Made by a program: the position numbers and the translations under genes. Positions 8,155 through 15,425 of a DNA stretch of 24,244 nucleotides are shown here, piece by piece. The stretch spans positions 1 to 24,244 of the forward strand of contig DATJNS010000134.1 in the NCBI GenBank assembly GCA_035507915.1, written 5' to 3'. The notes beneath the pieces were generated by a model. The model saw only the letters and a program-made list of their open reading frames with translations, had not been told where the DNA came from and ran no database searches. Source of the DNA: JACQAI01 sp035507915 (GTDB taxonomy: Bacteria > Pseudomonadota > Alphaproteobacteria > Elsterales > Elsteraceae). How positions within the stretch are numbered: the stretch's first letter is position 1; the number at the start of each line of letters is the position of its first letter.

Positions 8155-9171
8155 CTAGTAAATCAGCTCGTCGCCGCCCTTGTTGTCGGAGATGACGATC
8201 TCGCCGCGGGCTGCGAGGTCCTTCGCCATCTGGACCATGTACATCTGCGCGTCGTCGACGTCGCGCAGTCGGACCGGTCCCATCGCCGACATGTCCTCGC
8301 GCAACAGCTTCGCGGCACGCTCCGACATGTTGCCGAAGAACATGTCGCGCAGCGATTCCGAGGCGCCCTTGAGTGCGATCGACAGCTTGTCCTTCTCGGT
8401 CGCGCGCAGCAGGGTCTGGATGCCGCTCGAATCCAGCCGACTGAGGTCCTCGAAGGTGAACATCAGCGCCTTGATGCGCTCGGCCGAGTCCTTGTTGCGC
8501 TCCTCGAGCGCCGTGATGAACCGCGTCTCGGTGGTGCGGTCGAGGTTGTTGAAGATGTCCGCCATCATCTCGTGGGCATCCCGGCGCGCGGTCCGTGCCA
8601 GATTGCTCATGAACTCGGTGCGCAGCGTCTTCTCGACGTCGTTGAGGACCTCCTTCTGGATGGCCTCCATGCGCAGCATGCGCATGATGACCTCCATCGC
8701 GAAGTTCTCGGGCAGCAGGGCGAGCACGCGCGCGGCGTGCTCGGCCTTGATCTTCGACAGCACGACCGCGACGGTCTGCGGATACTCGTTCTTGAGGTAG
8801 TTGGCGAGGACCTGTTCGTTGACGTTGCCGAGCTTGTCCCACATCGTGCGGCCGGCTGGACCGCGGATCTCTTCCATGATCGCGTCGACGCGATCCTTGT
8901 CGAGCACCTTGCTGAGCAGGCGCTCGGTGGAGTCGAACGAGCCGACCAGCGAACCGGTCTGGCTGAACATCTCCGCGAACTCGACGAACAGCCGCTCGAC
9001 CAGGTTGGAGCTGACCGTGCCGAGGTTGGCCATGGTCTGCGAGATCTCCTTGATCTCGTCGTCGTCCATCAGCTCGAAGAGCCGGGCGGCGTGCTCCTCG
9101 CCCAGCGACAGCATCAGGATGGCCGCCTTCTCAGGTCCGGTCAGAGACCGGTAGTCCTCGCGTACCCGCAT
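8155..9171 (-). CDS. fliG: FliG (flagellar motor switch, torque generation)
   Basis: A 338-residue rotor protein that links the MS-ring (FliF) to FliM and contacts the stator. The N domain starts at YRSLTGPEKAAILMLSLGEEHAARLF. The middle domain has the EHPQ-type motif, here YPQTVAVVLSKIKAEHAARVLALLP. The C-terminal domain carries the charged torque helix (FEDLSRLDSSGIQTLLRATEKDKLSIALKGA, with MFFGNMSERAAKLLREDM), which contains the acidic and basic residues expected for stator interaction. The length is typical. It follows fliF by about 20 nt, and GGGGAAGC lies upstream of the ATG. It is expected to be co-transcribed with fliF. Confidence 0.98.
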   Translation of the reverse strand: MRVREDYRSLTGPEKAAILMLSLGEEHAARLFELMDDDEIKEISQTMANLGTVSSNLVERLFVEFAEMFSQTGSLVGSFDSTERLLSKVLDKDRVDAIMEEIRGPAGRTMWDKLGNVNEQVLANYLKNEYPQTVAVVLSKIKAEHAARVLALLPENFAMEVIMRMLRMEAIQKEVLNDVEKTLRTEFMSNLARTARRDAHEMMADIFNNLDRTTETRFITALEERNKDSAERIKALMFTFEDLSRLDSSGIQTLLRATEKDKLSIALKGASESLRDMFFGNMSERAAKLLREDMSAMGPVRLRDVDDAQMYMVQMAKDLAARGEIVISDNKGGDELIY

Positions 9172-9191
9172 GGTGTGCTAGCTTCCCCGGC

Positions 9192-10829
9192 TCAAGTTTC
9201 CTGATAAAGCCAATTCCGGATGATGTTGACCACGTCCTCCGGATGCTTTTCGACGATCTCGCCGATCTTGCGCAGGCTCGACGCCTTCACGCGGCCCTCG
9301 ATGCGGTTGAGATCGATCATCTCGTCGAGCGCTTCTTCGCCCTCGGCGAGCTCCAGATCGGTGCCGCCCGGACCGGTCAGCAGGCCCGCGGCGCCCGGCC
9401 CGCCCAAGAGCCCCGCCGCGCCGGCGGTGGCCGCTTCGGGCGCCTCGAACAGCCGCGCGATGAGCGGACGGACGACCAGCAGCAGCACCAGCGCGCCGAC
9501 CACCCCGAGCACCAGGATCTCGGCGATCTTGATCAGCTCCTGGCGCTCCAAGCCGAAGAAGGTGCGCGGCGGCTTGGTCTCTTCCTCGAGACTGGCGAAC
9601 TGCATGTTCTGCACGTCGACCTGATCGCCCCGCTGGCTGTCGAAGCCGACCGCCGACTTGACCAGGCTATCGAGCTGATCGAGCTCTTTCTGAGGCAGCG
9701 GGGTGTAGACCCGCTGACCATCGCTGTTGAAGCTGTAGGTGCCGTCGACCAACACCGCGACCGACAGGCGCTTGATGCTGCCGGGCTCGCGCGTCGAGTT
9801 CCGCACGGTGCGCGTGATCTCGTAGTTGTCGGTCTCCTCGGTGCGTGAGCTCTTCGAGGTGTTGACCAAGGGCGAGATCTGCTGCGACTGCCCGGTCGGC
9901 AGGTTGTTCGCCACCGTCACCGAGGGGTTGGAGTCGCTCTCGTTCTGCTCGGAGTTCTCGTTGACGGTCTGCGTCGAGCGCAGAACCTGCTGGTCAGGAT
10001 TGAAGATCTCCTGGTTTTCCTGGGTCCGCGCGTAGTCGATGTCCGCGTTCACCTCGGCGCGCACCTTGCCGTAGCCGAGCGTCCGCTCGAGCAGCTGCTC
10101 GACCGAGCGCGCCACTTTGTTCTCGTACGCGGTGCGCATCTCCTGGGCGTTCTGCAGCAGCACGTCGGGGCTGTTCGGATCAGTGCCGCGCGCGAGCAGG
10201 GTGCCGTGCTCGTCGACGATCGAGATGCGCTCGGGCTTGAGGCCCGGCACGGCGGCCGCCACGAGGTGCTGGATCGCGACCACCTGCGACTTCTCCAGCC
10301 GCTTCGGCCCAGCCATCTGCAGCATGATCGAGGCGCTCGGGTCCTGCCGCTCGCGGCTGAACAGCTCGCGCTGCGGCAGCACCAGGTGAACGCGGGCGAC
10401 GCGCACGTTGTCGATTCCCTGGATGGTACGCGCCAGCTCGCCCTCGAGGGCGCGCAGCTCGTTGATGTTCTGCACGAAGCTCGAGGTCGCGAGGCCCTGG
10501 GTCTTGTCGAAGATCTCATAACCCAGCGACCCGCCGGTCGGCAGGCCTTCGCCGGCCAGCGTGATGCGCGTCTTCGGCACCTGGTCCACCGGCACCAGGA
10601 TCTCGGTGCCGTCGCCGCGCAGCGAGTAGGGCACGTTCAGCTGGTCCAGCCGGGCTGTGATCTTGGATGCATCGGGTGCATTCAAGCCCGTGTAAAGCAA
10701 CGCCATTTCAGGACCGCCCAGTCGCAGCAAAATGAACGCGACAAAGGCCAGGAGAGCCACCGCAACCCCGCCGATCACAGCGAGTCGGACCGGGCCGAGA
10801 TTGCGCAAGGTTTGGATGAATGCGTTCAC
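9192..10829 (-). CDS. fliF: FliF (flagellar MS-ring protein), GTG start
   Basis: The MS-ring protein, 545 residues from the preferred GTG at 10829, with membrane segments near the N-terminus (LAVIGGVAVALLAFVAFILL) and the C-terminus (IAEILVLGVVGALVLLLVVRP). Between them is the YscJ/FliF periplasmic region (MALLYTGLNAPDASKITARLD, RTIQGIDNVRVARVHLVLP) and a Ser/Asn/Thr-rich stretch. The last 40 residues (DEMIDLNRIEGRVKASSLRKIGEIVEKHPEDVVNIIRNWLYQ) form the FliG-binding tail. I prefer GTG because GAGAGG lies exactly 8 nt upstream (10838-10843), whereas the ATG at 10862 would add CPPRRREVER-like residues with no family precedent. It is the first gene of the large operon and is preceded by CtrA-like and ftr-like sites. 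Confidence 0.95.
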   Translation of the reverse strand: MNAFIQTLRNLGPVRLAVIGGVAVALLAFVAFILLRLGGPEMALLYTGLNAPDASKITARLDQLNVPYSLRGDGTEILVPVDQVPKTRITLAGEGLPTGGSLGYEIFDKTQGLATSSFVQNINELRALEGELARTIQGIDNVRVARVHLVLPQRELFSRERQDPSASIMLQMAGPKRLEKSQVVAIQHLVAAAVPGLKPERISIVDEHGTLLARGTDPNSPDVLLQNAQEMRTAYENKVARSVEQLLERTLGYGKVRAEVNADIDYARTQENQEIFNPDQQVLRSTQTVNENSEQNESDSNPSVTVANNLPTGQSQQISPLVNTSKSSRTEETDNYEITRTVRNSTREPGSIKRLSVAVLVDGTYSFNSDGQRVYTPLPQKELDQLDSLVKSAVGFDSQRGDQVDVQNMQFASLEEETKPPRTFFGLERQELIKIAEILVLGVVGALVLLLVVRPLIARLFEAPEAATAGAAGLLGGPGAAGLLTGPGGTDLELAEGEEALDEMIDLNRIEGRVKASSLRKIGEIVEKHPEDVVNIIRNWLYQET

Positions 10830-10911
10830 GCGTTCGACCTCTCGGCGGCGGGGCGGACACACGCGGCGGCGGGGCGTGCCCGGTATGTCAGCGCATCAGA
10901 GCAATTGGTAG

Positions 10912-10926
10912 TGAAAATTGTGTTAA
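10912..10926 (-). promoter_or_regulatory. Candidate CtrA box upstream of fliF
   Basis: On the minus strand TTAACACAATTTTCA fits the CtrA consensus TTAA-N7-TTAA at seven of eight fixed positions with exact N7 spacing. It lies about 83 bp upstream of the fliF GTG, where a -35-overlapping activator site would fit. fliF is a known CtrA target in Caulobacter. Prediction from sequence only. Confidence 0.55.
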
Positions 10927-10930
10927 TCCA

Positions 10931-10945
10931 AGGCAATTATTGCCT
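10931..10945 (-). promoter_or_regulatory. ftr-like palindrome (candidate FlbD site) upstream of fliF
   Basis: AGGCAATTATTGCCT is a perfect inverted repeat with 7-bp arms and a one-base centre. It lies four bases from the CtrA-like box, with partial extension into flanking CCA/TGG. Its GGCAA-N3-TTGCC core resembles the elements upstream of fliK. In Caulobacter FlbD represses fliF by binding an ftr element at the promoter. The match to the ftr consensus is from memory and should be checked. Confidence 0.5.
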
Positions 10946-10951
10946 ATTGGA

Positions 10952-10970
10952 CGGTGTTTCTGAAACGCCG
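10952..10970. promoter_or_regulatory. Second palindrome in the fliF upstream region
   Basis: CGGTGTTTCTGAAACGCCG is an imperfect inverted repeat (9-bp arms, one mismatch, one-base centre) seven bases from the ftr-like palindrome. Its core GTTTC-T-GAAAC is perfect. I do not recognise the binding protein. Confidence 0.45.
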
Positions 10971-11087
10971 TCTCAGCTTGTCGCCGGCCGTGCATGAATA
11001 TGCCGACGCAAGGCCGCGTCAAGCTTTACAAAATTCGCATCGAGCGATGAGATCGCGGACGCTGGCACGGGGCGCCGCGCGGTCGGA

Positions 11088-11393
11088 TCAGTTGCCTTCC
11101 GGAGCGCCCTTGCCGCCGGGGCCCGCGCGATATTCCTGCACGCGGGTCGCGCGCAGCCCGCGCAGACCGTGACGATCGATCAGGCGTTGCCACGACAGGA
11201 ACTCGTCGAGCGACAGAGAATAACGCCGGCACGCCTCCTCGAGGCTGATCAAGCCGAGCCGCACGCCGGCGACCACCTCGGCCTTGCGCCGAATCACCCA
11301 ACGTTTGGTATTGGGCGGCGGCAGATCGTCGAGCGTCATCAGTTGCCCGATCGGACCACTCGCCGTCTCGCCCGGCCGGAACGGCCGCTCCAT
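11088..11393 (-). CDS. sciP: SciP-like (DUF1153) CtrA inhibitor
   Basis: A 101-residue small helical protein of the DUF1153 family. The diagnostic stretch is LPPPNTKRWVIRRKAEVVAGVRLGL, ISLEEACRRYSLSLDEFLSWQ and IDRHGLRGLRATRVQEYRAG, which closely resembles Caulobacter SciP, the small protein that binds CtrA and blocks activation of its promoters. The ATG at 11393 is chosen because AAGGG lies nine bases upstream; an in-frame TTG at 11402 would sit directly on that Shine-Dalgarno sequence. In Caulobacter sciP also lies next to flgE. Here it sits between the flgE paralogues and the fliF promoter with its CtrA-like box. The upstream 118 bases are AT-rich and may hold its own promoter. Confidence 0.93.
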   Translation of the reverse strand: MERPFRPGETASGPIGQLMTLDDLPPPNTKRWVIRRKAEVVAGVRLGLISLEEACRRYSLSLDEFLSWQRLIDRHGLRGLRATRVQEYRAGPGGKGAPEGN

Positions 11394-11511
11394 TGCCGAC
11401 AACCCTTAAAGCAGGAAGCTTCCTGGGAGGTTGTACGACATTTTATTTAAAGAGTCCTAACGGTGCGGCCGCCGCGCGCATCCGACCCGGCGTCAGCCGC
11501 GGGTTTGCCGC
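11394..11511 (-). promoter_or_regulatory. sciP leader/promoter region with 14-bp palindrome and GANTC site
   Basis: This short gap between the second flgE and sciP contains the perfect palindrome CAGGAAGCTTCCTG (11412-11425), an AT-rich stretch at 11440-11451 with TTAA half-sites, and GAGTC (11452-11456), a GANTC sequence of the CcrM methylation type. It also contains the sciP Shine-Dalgarno sequence AAGGG (11403-11407). The rest of the gap is GC-rich without a clear terminator. The promoter call is tentative. Confidence 0.4.
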
Positions 11512-12819
11512 TCAGCGCAGTTCCGCGATGGTCTGGTACATCTGGTCGGCGGTCGTGATCGTCTTCGTGTTGGCGGTATAGGTCGACTCGGTGACGATCA
11601 TGTTCGAGAACTCGTTCGCCAAGTCGGTCGTCGACTGCTCAAGCGTGGACGGCATGATCTGACCGGCAGAGCCCGTGCTCGGACTGTTGATCACCGCTGG
11701 CCCCGATGTTTCGGTGCCGACCCAGACGTTGCCGGTCTCGGCCTCCAGGCCTTGCGGGTTGATGTAGGTCACGAGCGGGATCTGATACCGCGGGACCACG
11801 TCACCGTTGCTGTAGATCTCGGAGACGATGCCGTTCGAGTCGACCTGGATGCCCGTGCGGTAGCCCGTCGCGGTGCCATTCTGCGTCGCGCCGGCTTCCG
11901 CCACCGAGCTGTCGAACTGGGTCACGGCGGTGAGGTTGGGGTTGCTGCCGACGAGGTTGAAATTCGGGCTCAGGGACTGGCCGTTCGACAGCGTGATCGT
12001 GCCGAGCGAGCCGGTACCGCCACTGGTCAACTCGCCGTTGGTGCCGAAGGTCAGCGCCATCGGCGTGCCGGCGACCGCCCCGGTGACCGGGGGGTTGCTG
12101 GTATTGGTCTGCGTGATGCTGGTGGCCTGCGCCGACCAGGCGTCGGCGCCCGTCTTGGTGAATTGGATGTTGAGCGAGTAGCCGTTGCCCACGGAGTCGA
12201 ACACCGAGGCCGACATGTTCTCGGTGGCGCCGGTCGCGTCGCTGGCCGGCAGATTGCCGGCGAGCGACACTTGCGTGGTCGCCGAACCCGCGATCGTCAC
12301 GGTGGGTCCCGGATTGAGCTGGACTGGCACCAATCCGGTCAGGCTGTTCGGCAGCGCGGTGCCGACGGGCACGCCGAGCGCCACGAAGCCCGACGAGTTC
12401 TCCAGGAAGCCGTTGGCGTCCAGGTTGAACGATCCGGCACGCGTGACTGCCAGGGTGGCGCCCTGCAGGATCGCGCCATTCGCCGGATTGACCGAATTCA
12501 CCGAGGTGACCGGAAAGAAGCCGTTGCCGCTGATGCCGAGGTCGGTGCTCGACGATGATGCCGTGAGCAGGCCCTGCTGGTTCACCAGCATCTGCGGGGT
12601 CGGCGTGACGCCGCCGGGTGCGTCGTTGAACGGGATGGCCCCGCTCGCACCCTCGGTGGTCGGCGCGTCCGTCCGGCTGACCAGCGTTTGGAACAGGACA
12701 CGGGTCGTCTTGTAGCCGACCGTGTTGGCGTTCGAGATGTTGTCCGAGATCGCATCCATCGCGGTCGACTGGGCGTCGACCCCGGTGACTCCCGCGATGA
12801 AAGCGCCGATCAGGCTCAT
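11512..12819 (-). CDS. Second FlgE-family hook-type protein
   Basis: A 435-residue axial protein of the FlgE family. The N-terminal rod motif (MSLIGAFIAGVTGVDAQSTAMDAISDNISNANTVGYK) and the segment GISGNGFFPV are conserved. The C-terminus (GNVWVGTETSGPA, LEQSTTDLANEFSNMIVTESTYTANTKTITTADQMYQTIAELR) is the usual coiled-coil terminal domain of hook and rod proteins. The central region is Thr/Gly/Asn-rich beta sheet. It follows flgE by 25 nt with no good Shine-Dalgarno sequence. It is about 150 residues shorter than the upstream flgE product, mainly in the middle domain, and is clearly a tandem paralogue. It may be a second hook subunit or a hook-associated variant. FlgF or FlgG is less likely because the protein is much longer than those rod proteins. 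Confidence 0.88.
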   Translation of the reverse strand: MSLIGAFIAGVTGVDAQSTAMDAISDNISNANTVGYKTTRVLFQTLVSRTDAPTTEGASGAIPFNDAPGGVTPTPQMLVNQQGLLTASSSSTDLGISGNGFFPVTSVNSVNPANGAILQGATLAVTRAGSFNLDANGFLENSSGFVALGVPVGTALPNSLTGLVPVQLNPGPTVTIAGSATTQVSLAGNLPASDATGATENMSASVFDSVGNGYSLNIQFTKTGADAWSAQATSITQTNTSNPPVTGAVAGTPMALTFGTNGELTSGGTGSLGTITLSNGQSLSPNFNLVGSNPNLTAVTQFDSSVAEAGATQNGTATGYRTGIQVDSNGIVSEIYSNGDVVPRYQIPLVTYINPQGLEAETGNVWVGTETSGPAVINSPSTGSAGQIMPSTLEQSTTDLANEFSNMIVTESTYTANTKTITTADQMYQTIAELR

Positions 12820-12844
12820 GGGCTAACTCGTCAGCCTGCCCCGC

Positions 12845-14611
12845 CTAGCGGATCAGGTTGACGACCTCGCTGAGCTCGGTTGCCGCCGTCGTGATCGTCC
12901 GCGCGTTGGCCGAGAACGACCGCTGCGTGATGATCATGTTGGCGAACTCGGTCGACAGGTCGACGGTCGATTGCTCGAGGGCCGACGGCGTCACGGTGCC
13001 GACCCCGCCCAATCCGGCGAAATTGGAGACCGCTTCGCCCGAGCCGACCGTCTGCGAGTAGACGTTGCCGGTCTCGGCCTCGAGCGCGTCGACGTTGGCG
13101 AAGTTGACCAGCGGGATCTGGTACAGCGGGATCGTGGTGCCGTTGCTGAAGACCGCGCTGACCGTGCCGCTCGAGTCGAACGCGACGCCGGTACGGTAGC
13201 TGAACGCCAGCCCGTTCTGGTTGAGGAACGAGATGGCGAACTTGTCGTCGTACTGCGTCATGCCGCTCGGCGTGTTCGCCGTGCCGAGATTGAGGTTGAA
13301 CCCCGTGCCGCCGAAATTGGCCGCGCCGTCGGTCATCACCAGGCCCGCAGCGCCGCCGATCGAGCTCGGCGCGCCGGCGGCGATCGTGCCGTTGGTGTTG
13401 AAGGTGACGGTCGCCGTGGCGGGGATCGTCGTGACGGCAGCGCTGGCGGCGTCGGCAGTGCCGTCGATAAACGCTGGAAGCGTCGTGGTGGTTGACGACG
13501 CGCCGGTTTGCACGTTCTTCAGGCTCTGGACCGTGACACCCCACTGGTTCGAATTTGGGGCACCGTCGCGGGAGAACTGGAGCGTCAAGTTCTGGGCGAC
13601 GCCGAGGCTGTCATAGACCACCGAGGTGACGTCCTGCGGATCGATACCGACTTGGGTGAACGTGCTGCCGGTGGCCGCCGCCGCCGCCATCTTCAATTGC
13701 GACCCGTCGATGGTCGGCTGGAAGATGCCGCCGTCCTGCATGGTAGCGCCCGTGCCGGCCACGAAGGTCGAGCCGGTCGCCGTCACGGTGAAGGTGCCGA
13801 GCACTGCGCCCGTACCTGGGCCAACTGCCGGAAAGGTCACTGGCGAGGCGCTGCCGACCGCCGCGATATTTGCCGTCACCGTGACGGTCGCGCCGGTCGC
13901 GGTGCCGAGCGTCGACTCTGTATAGGTGACGTTGCTGAGCGCGTATTCGCCGCCGGTCGAGCTGGTCACATCGTACGTGTTGCCGTCGGTGAGCAGCACA
14001 GTGCCGGCGGCGACGCTCTGCTGGACCAGTCCGCCGATTGACAACGGCGTGTTTTCGGTCTCGACGGCCGGCAGGTTGGCGCCGATCGACAGCTCCGACG
14101 TGCCTTTGGCGATGCCCGTCAGGGTGCCGACATTGACCAGCGACAGGCTTTGCACCGAAGGGTTTGAGATGCTCGGCTGGCCGGTGGTCTGGTTGATCGG
14201 CACGCCGAGCAGGTAGAAGCCCGCCGAGTTCACCAGGTTGCCGTTCTTGTCGACGGTGAACGAGCCCGCGCGGGTGTAGACGTTGTTCACCTGGGTGTCC
14301 AGGGTGCCGCCGGGCATGACGCTGCTGGTCACCGGGATGAAGCCGTTGCCGCTGATGCCGATGTCGGTCTGCGACTGCGTCGCCTCCATCAGGCCTTGCT
14401 GGCTGACGTAGGAGAACGGTCGACTCAGCACGCCGCCGGGGGTGTAGGTCGTGGTGGTGGCGGGCGATGTCACCAGGGTCTCGAACTTGTCGACACTGGC
14501 CTTGTAGCCGACCGTGTTCGCGTTCGAGACGTTGTCCGAGATGACGCCCATCTCTTGCGCTTCGGCCTTGAGGCCGGACACCGCAGAGAACAAGGCTCCG
14601 TAAACACCCAT
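12845..14611 (-). CDS. flgE: FlgE (flagellar hook protein)
   Basis: A 588-residue hook subunit, close in length to the Caulobacter hook protein. The N-terminus (MGVYGALFSAVSGLKAEAQEMGVISDNVSNANTVGYKA) carries the axial ANTVGYK motif, followed by GISGNGFIPV and TRAGSFTVDKNGNLVNSAGFYLLGVP. The centre is Thr/Val/Gly-rich (residues about 190-420), consistent with surface-exposed D1/D2 insertions. The C-terminus (EAETGNVYSQT, LEQSTVDLSTEFANMIITQRSFSANARTITTAATELSEVVNLIR) is typical of FlgE. A strong Shine-Dalgarno sequence, GAGGAG, lies seven bases upstream. It is downstream of flgD, which caps the hook during assembly, and of fliK, which sets its length. Confidence 0.95.
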   Translation of the reverse strand: MGVYGALFSAVSGLKAEAQEMGVISDNVSNANTVGYKASVDKFETLVTSPATTTTYTPGGVLSRPFSYVSQQGLMEATQSQTDIGISGNGFIPVTSSVMPGGTLDTQVNNVYTRAGSFTVDKNGNLVNSAGFYLLGVPINQTTGQPSISNPSVQSLSLVNVGTLTGIAKGTSELSIGANLPAVETENTPLSIGGLVQQSVAAGTVLLTDGNTYDVTSSTGGEYALSNVTYTESTLGTATGATVTVTANIAAVGSASPVTFPAVGPGTGAVLGTFTVTATGSTFVAGTGATMQDGGIFQPTIDGSQLKMAAAAATGSTFTQVGIDPQDVTSVVYDSLGVAQNLTLQFSRDGAPNSNQWGVTVQSLKNVQTGASSTTTTLPAFIDGTADAASAAVTTIPATATVTFNTNGTIAAGAPSSIGGAAGLVMTDGAANFGGTGFNLNLGTANTPSGMTQYDDKFAISFLNQNGLAFSYRTGVAFDSSGTVSAVFSNGTTIPLYQIPLVNFANVDALEAETGNVYSQTVGSGEAVSNFAGLGGVGTVTPSALEQSTVDLSTEFANMIITQRSFSANARTITTAATELSEVVNLIR

Positions 14612-14636
14612 CGTTCGACTCCTCGTCTAAAGTTCC

Positions 14637-14655
14637 GGGGCGGCCTGTGCGCCCC
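14637..14655 (-). promoter_or_regulatory. GC hairpin between flgD and flgE
   Basis: GGGGCG and CGCCCC form a 6-bp stem around a 7-nt loop, starting at the flgD stop codon and lying upstream of the flgE Shine-Dalgarno sequence. No T-run follows, so it is more likely an mRNA processing or stabilising element than a terminator. Confidence 0.4.
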
Positions 14656-15395
14656 TATGCTCCGGTCGGTTTCTGGATGGCGGTCACCGAGGTCAGCGGC
14701 ACCGTCAGGCCGCCGATCGCCAGCTCCGTGTCATTGCTGGAGTCGGTGGTCACGTTGGTGACCGTGCCGATGATCGACTGCGTGATGCCGCTGGTGATCG
14801 GCTGCGAGTTCTGGTCGAGCGCCTGGACCTGCACGTTGTAGACGCCCGACGGCATCGCCGAGCCCTGGTCGTTTTGGCCGTTCCAGCTGACCGTGTTGGC
14901 GCCCTGGCTGACCGGGCCCGAAAGATTGGCCACGACGTTGCCGCTGCTGTCGGAGATCTGGACGAGCACCACGGAAGCCGCGCTCGGCAGGCTGTAGCCG
15001 ATCTGCACCGGGTCGTTGTTGGCGTCGAGCCAGGCCTGGGTGCCGGTCGCCGTGATCGTGTCGCCGATGAAGCCGGCGGCCGAGGTGAGCTGCTCGGACT
15101 TGCCTTGCGCGATCAACGTGTCCAGCTTGGCGTTGCCGTTGATCTGCGCCTCGACCCCGGTCATCGCAACCAGCTGCTGCGTGAACTGCGTCGAGTCCAT
15201 CGGCGACAGCGGATCCTGGTTCTGCAGCTGCGTGGTCAGCAGGGTCAGGAACTGGTTGAAGTTGCTGGCCAGCTGATTGAGCGCATTGGTCGAGCTGGTC
15301 GCAGAGCTGGCCGAGGCGGTCGAGCCGGACGTGCCGGCGGTTCCGGACTGCGAGGCCAGCGTCGAAGCGGCGGGAGCGGTGGGGGCGACGGTCAT
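14655..15395 (-). CDS. flgD: FlgD (hook cap / scaffold)
   Basis: A 246-residue hook-capping protein needed to polymerise FlgE. After a Ser/Ala/Thr-rich N-terminus of about 40 residues comes the diagnostic FlgD segment (FNQFLTLLTTQLQNQDPLSPMDSTQFTQQLVAMTGVEAQI). The next part is the FlgD Ig-like/tudor region (IGDTITATG, VQIGYSLPSAASVVLVQISDSSGNVV, WNGQNDQGSAMPSGVYNVQVQALD). The order fliK-flgD-flgE is the classic hook operon. The ATG is preceded by AGAAGGA at 8-14 nt. It starts 30 nt after the fliK stop, so it is most likely co-transcribed from the sigma-54 promoter upstream of fliK. Confidence 0.96.
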   Translation of the reverse strand: MTVAPTAPAASTLASQSGTAGTSGSTASASSATSSTNALNQLASNFNQFLTLLTTQLQNQDPLSPMDSTQFTQQLVAMTGVEAQINGNAKLDTLIAQGKSEQLTSAAGFIGDTITATGTQAWLDANNDPVQIGYSLPSAASVVLVQISDSSGNVVANLSGPVSQGANTVSWNGQNDQGSAMPSGVYNVQVQALDQNSQPITSGITQSIIGTVTNVTTDSSNDTELAIGGLTVPLTSVTAIQKPTGA

Positions 15396-15425
15396 GACGG
15401 CGGTCCTTCTTCGGTCTCGCGCGGC

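Noticed and set aside
10830..10862. ATG 10862 as the fliF start
   Set aside because: It adds 11 Arg/Pro-rich residues and has no Shine-Dalgarno sequence, while GTG 10829 has GAGAGG at 8 nt.
11063..11078. TGGCACG on the plus strand as a sigma-54 promoter
   Set aside because: The -24 half is good, but the -12 half reads GCCG rather than TTGC, and no plus-strand gene follows.
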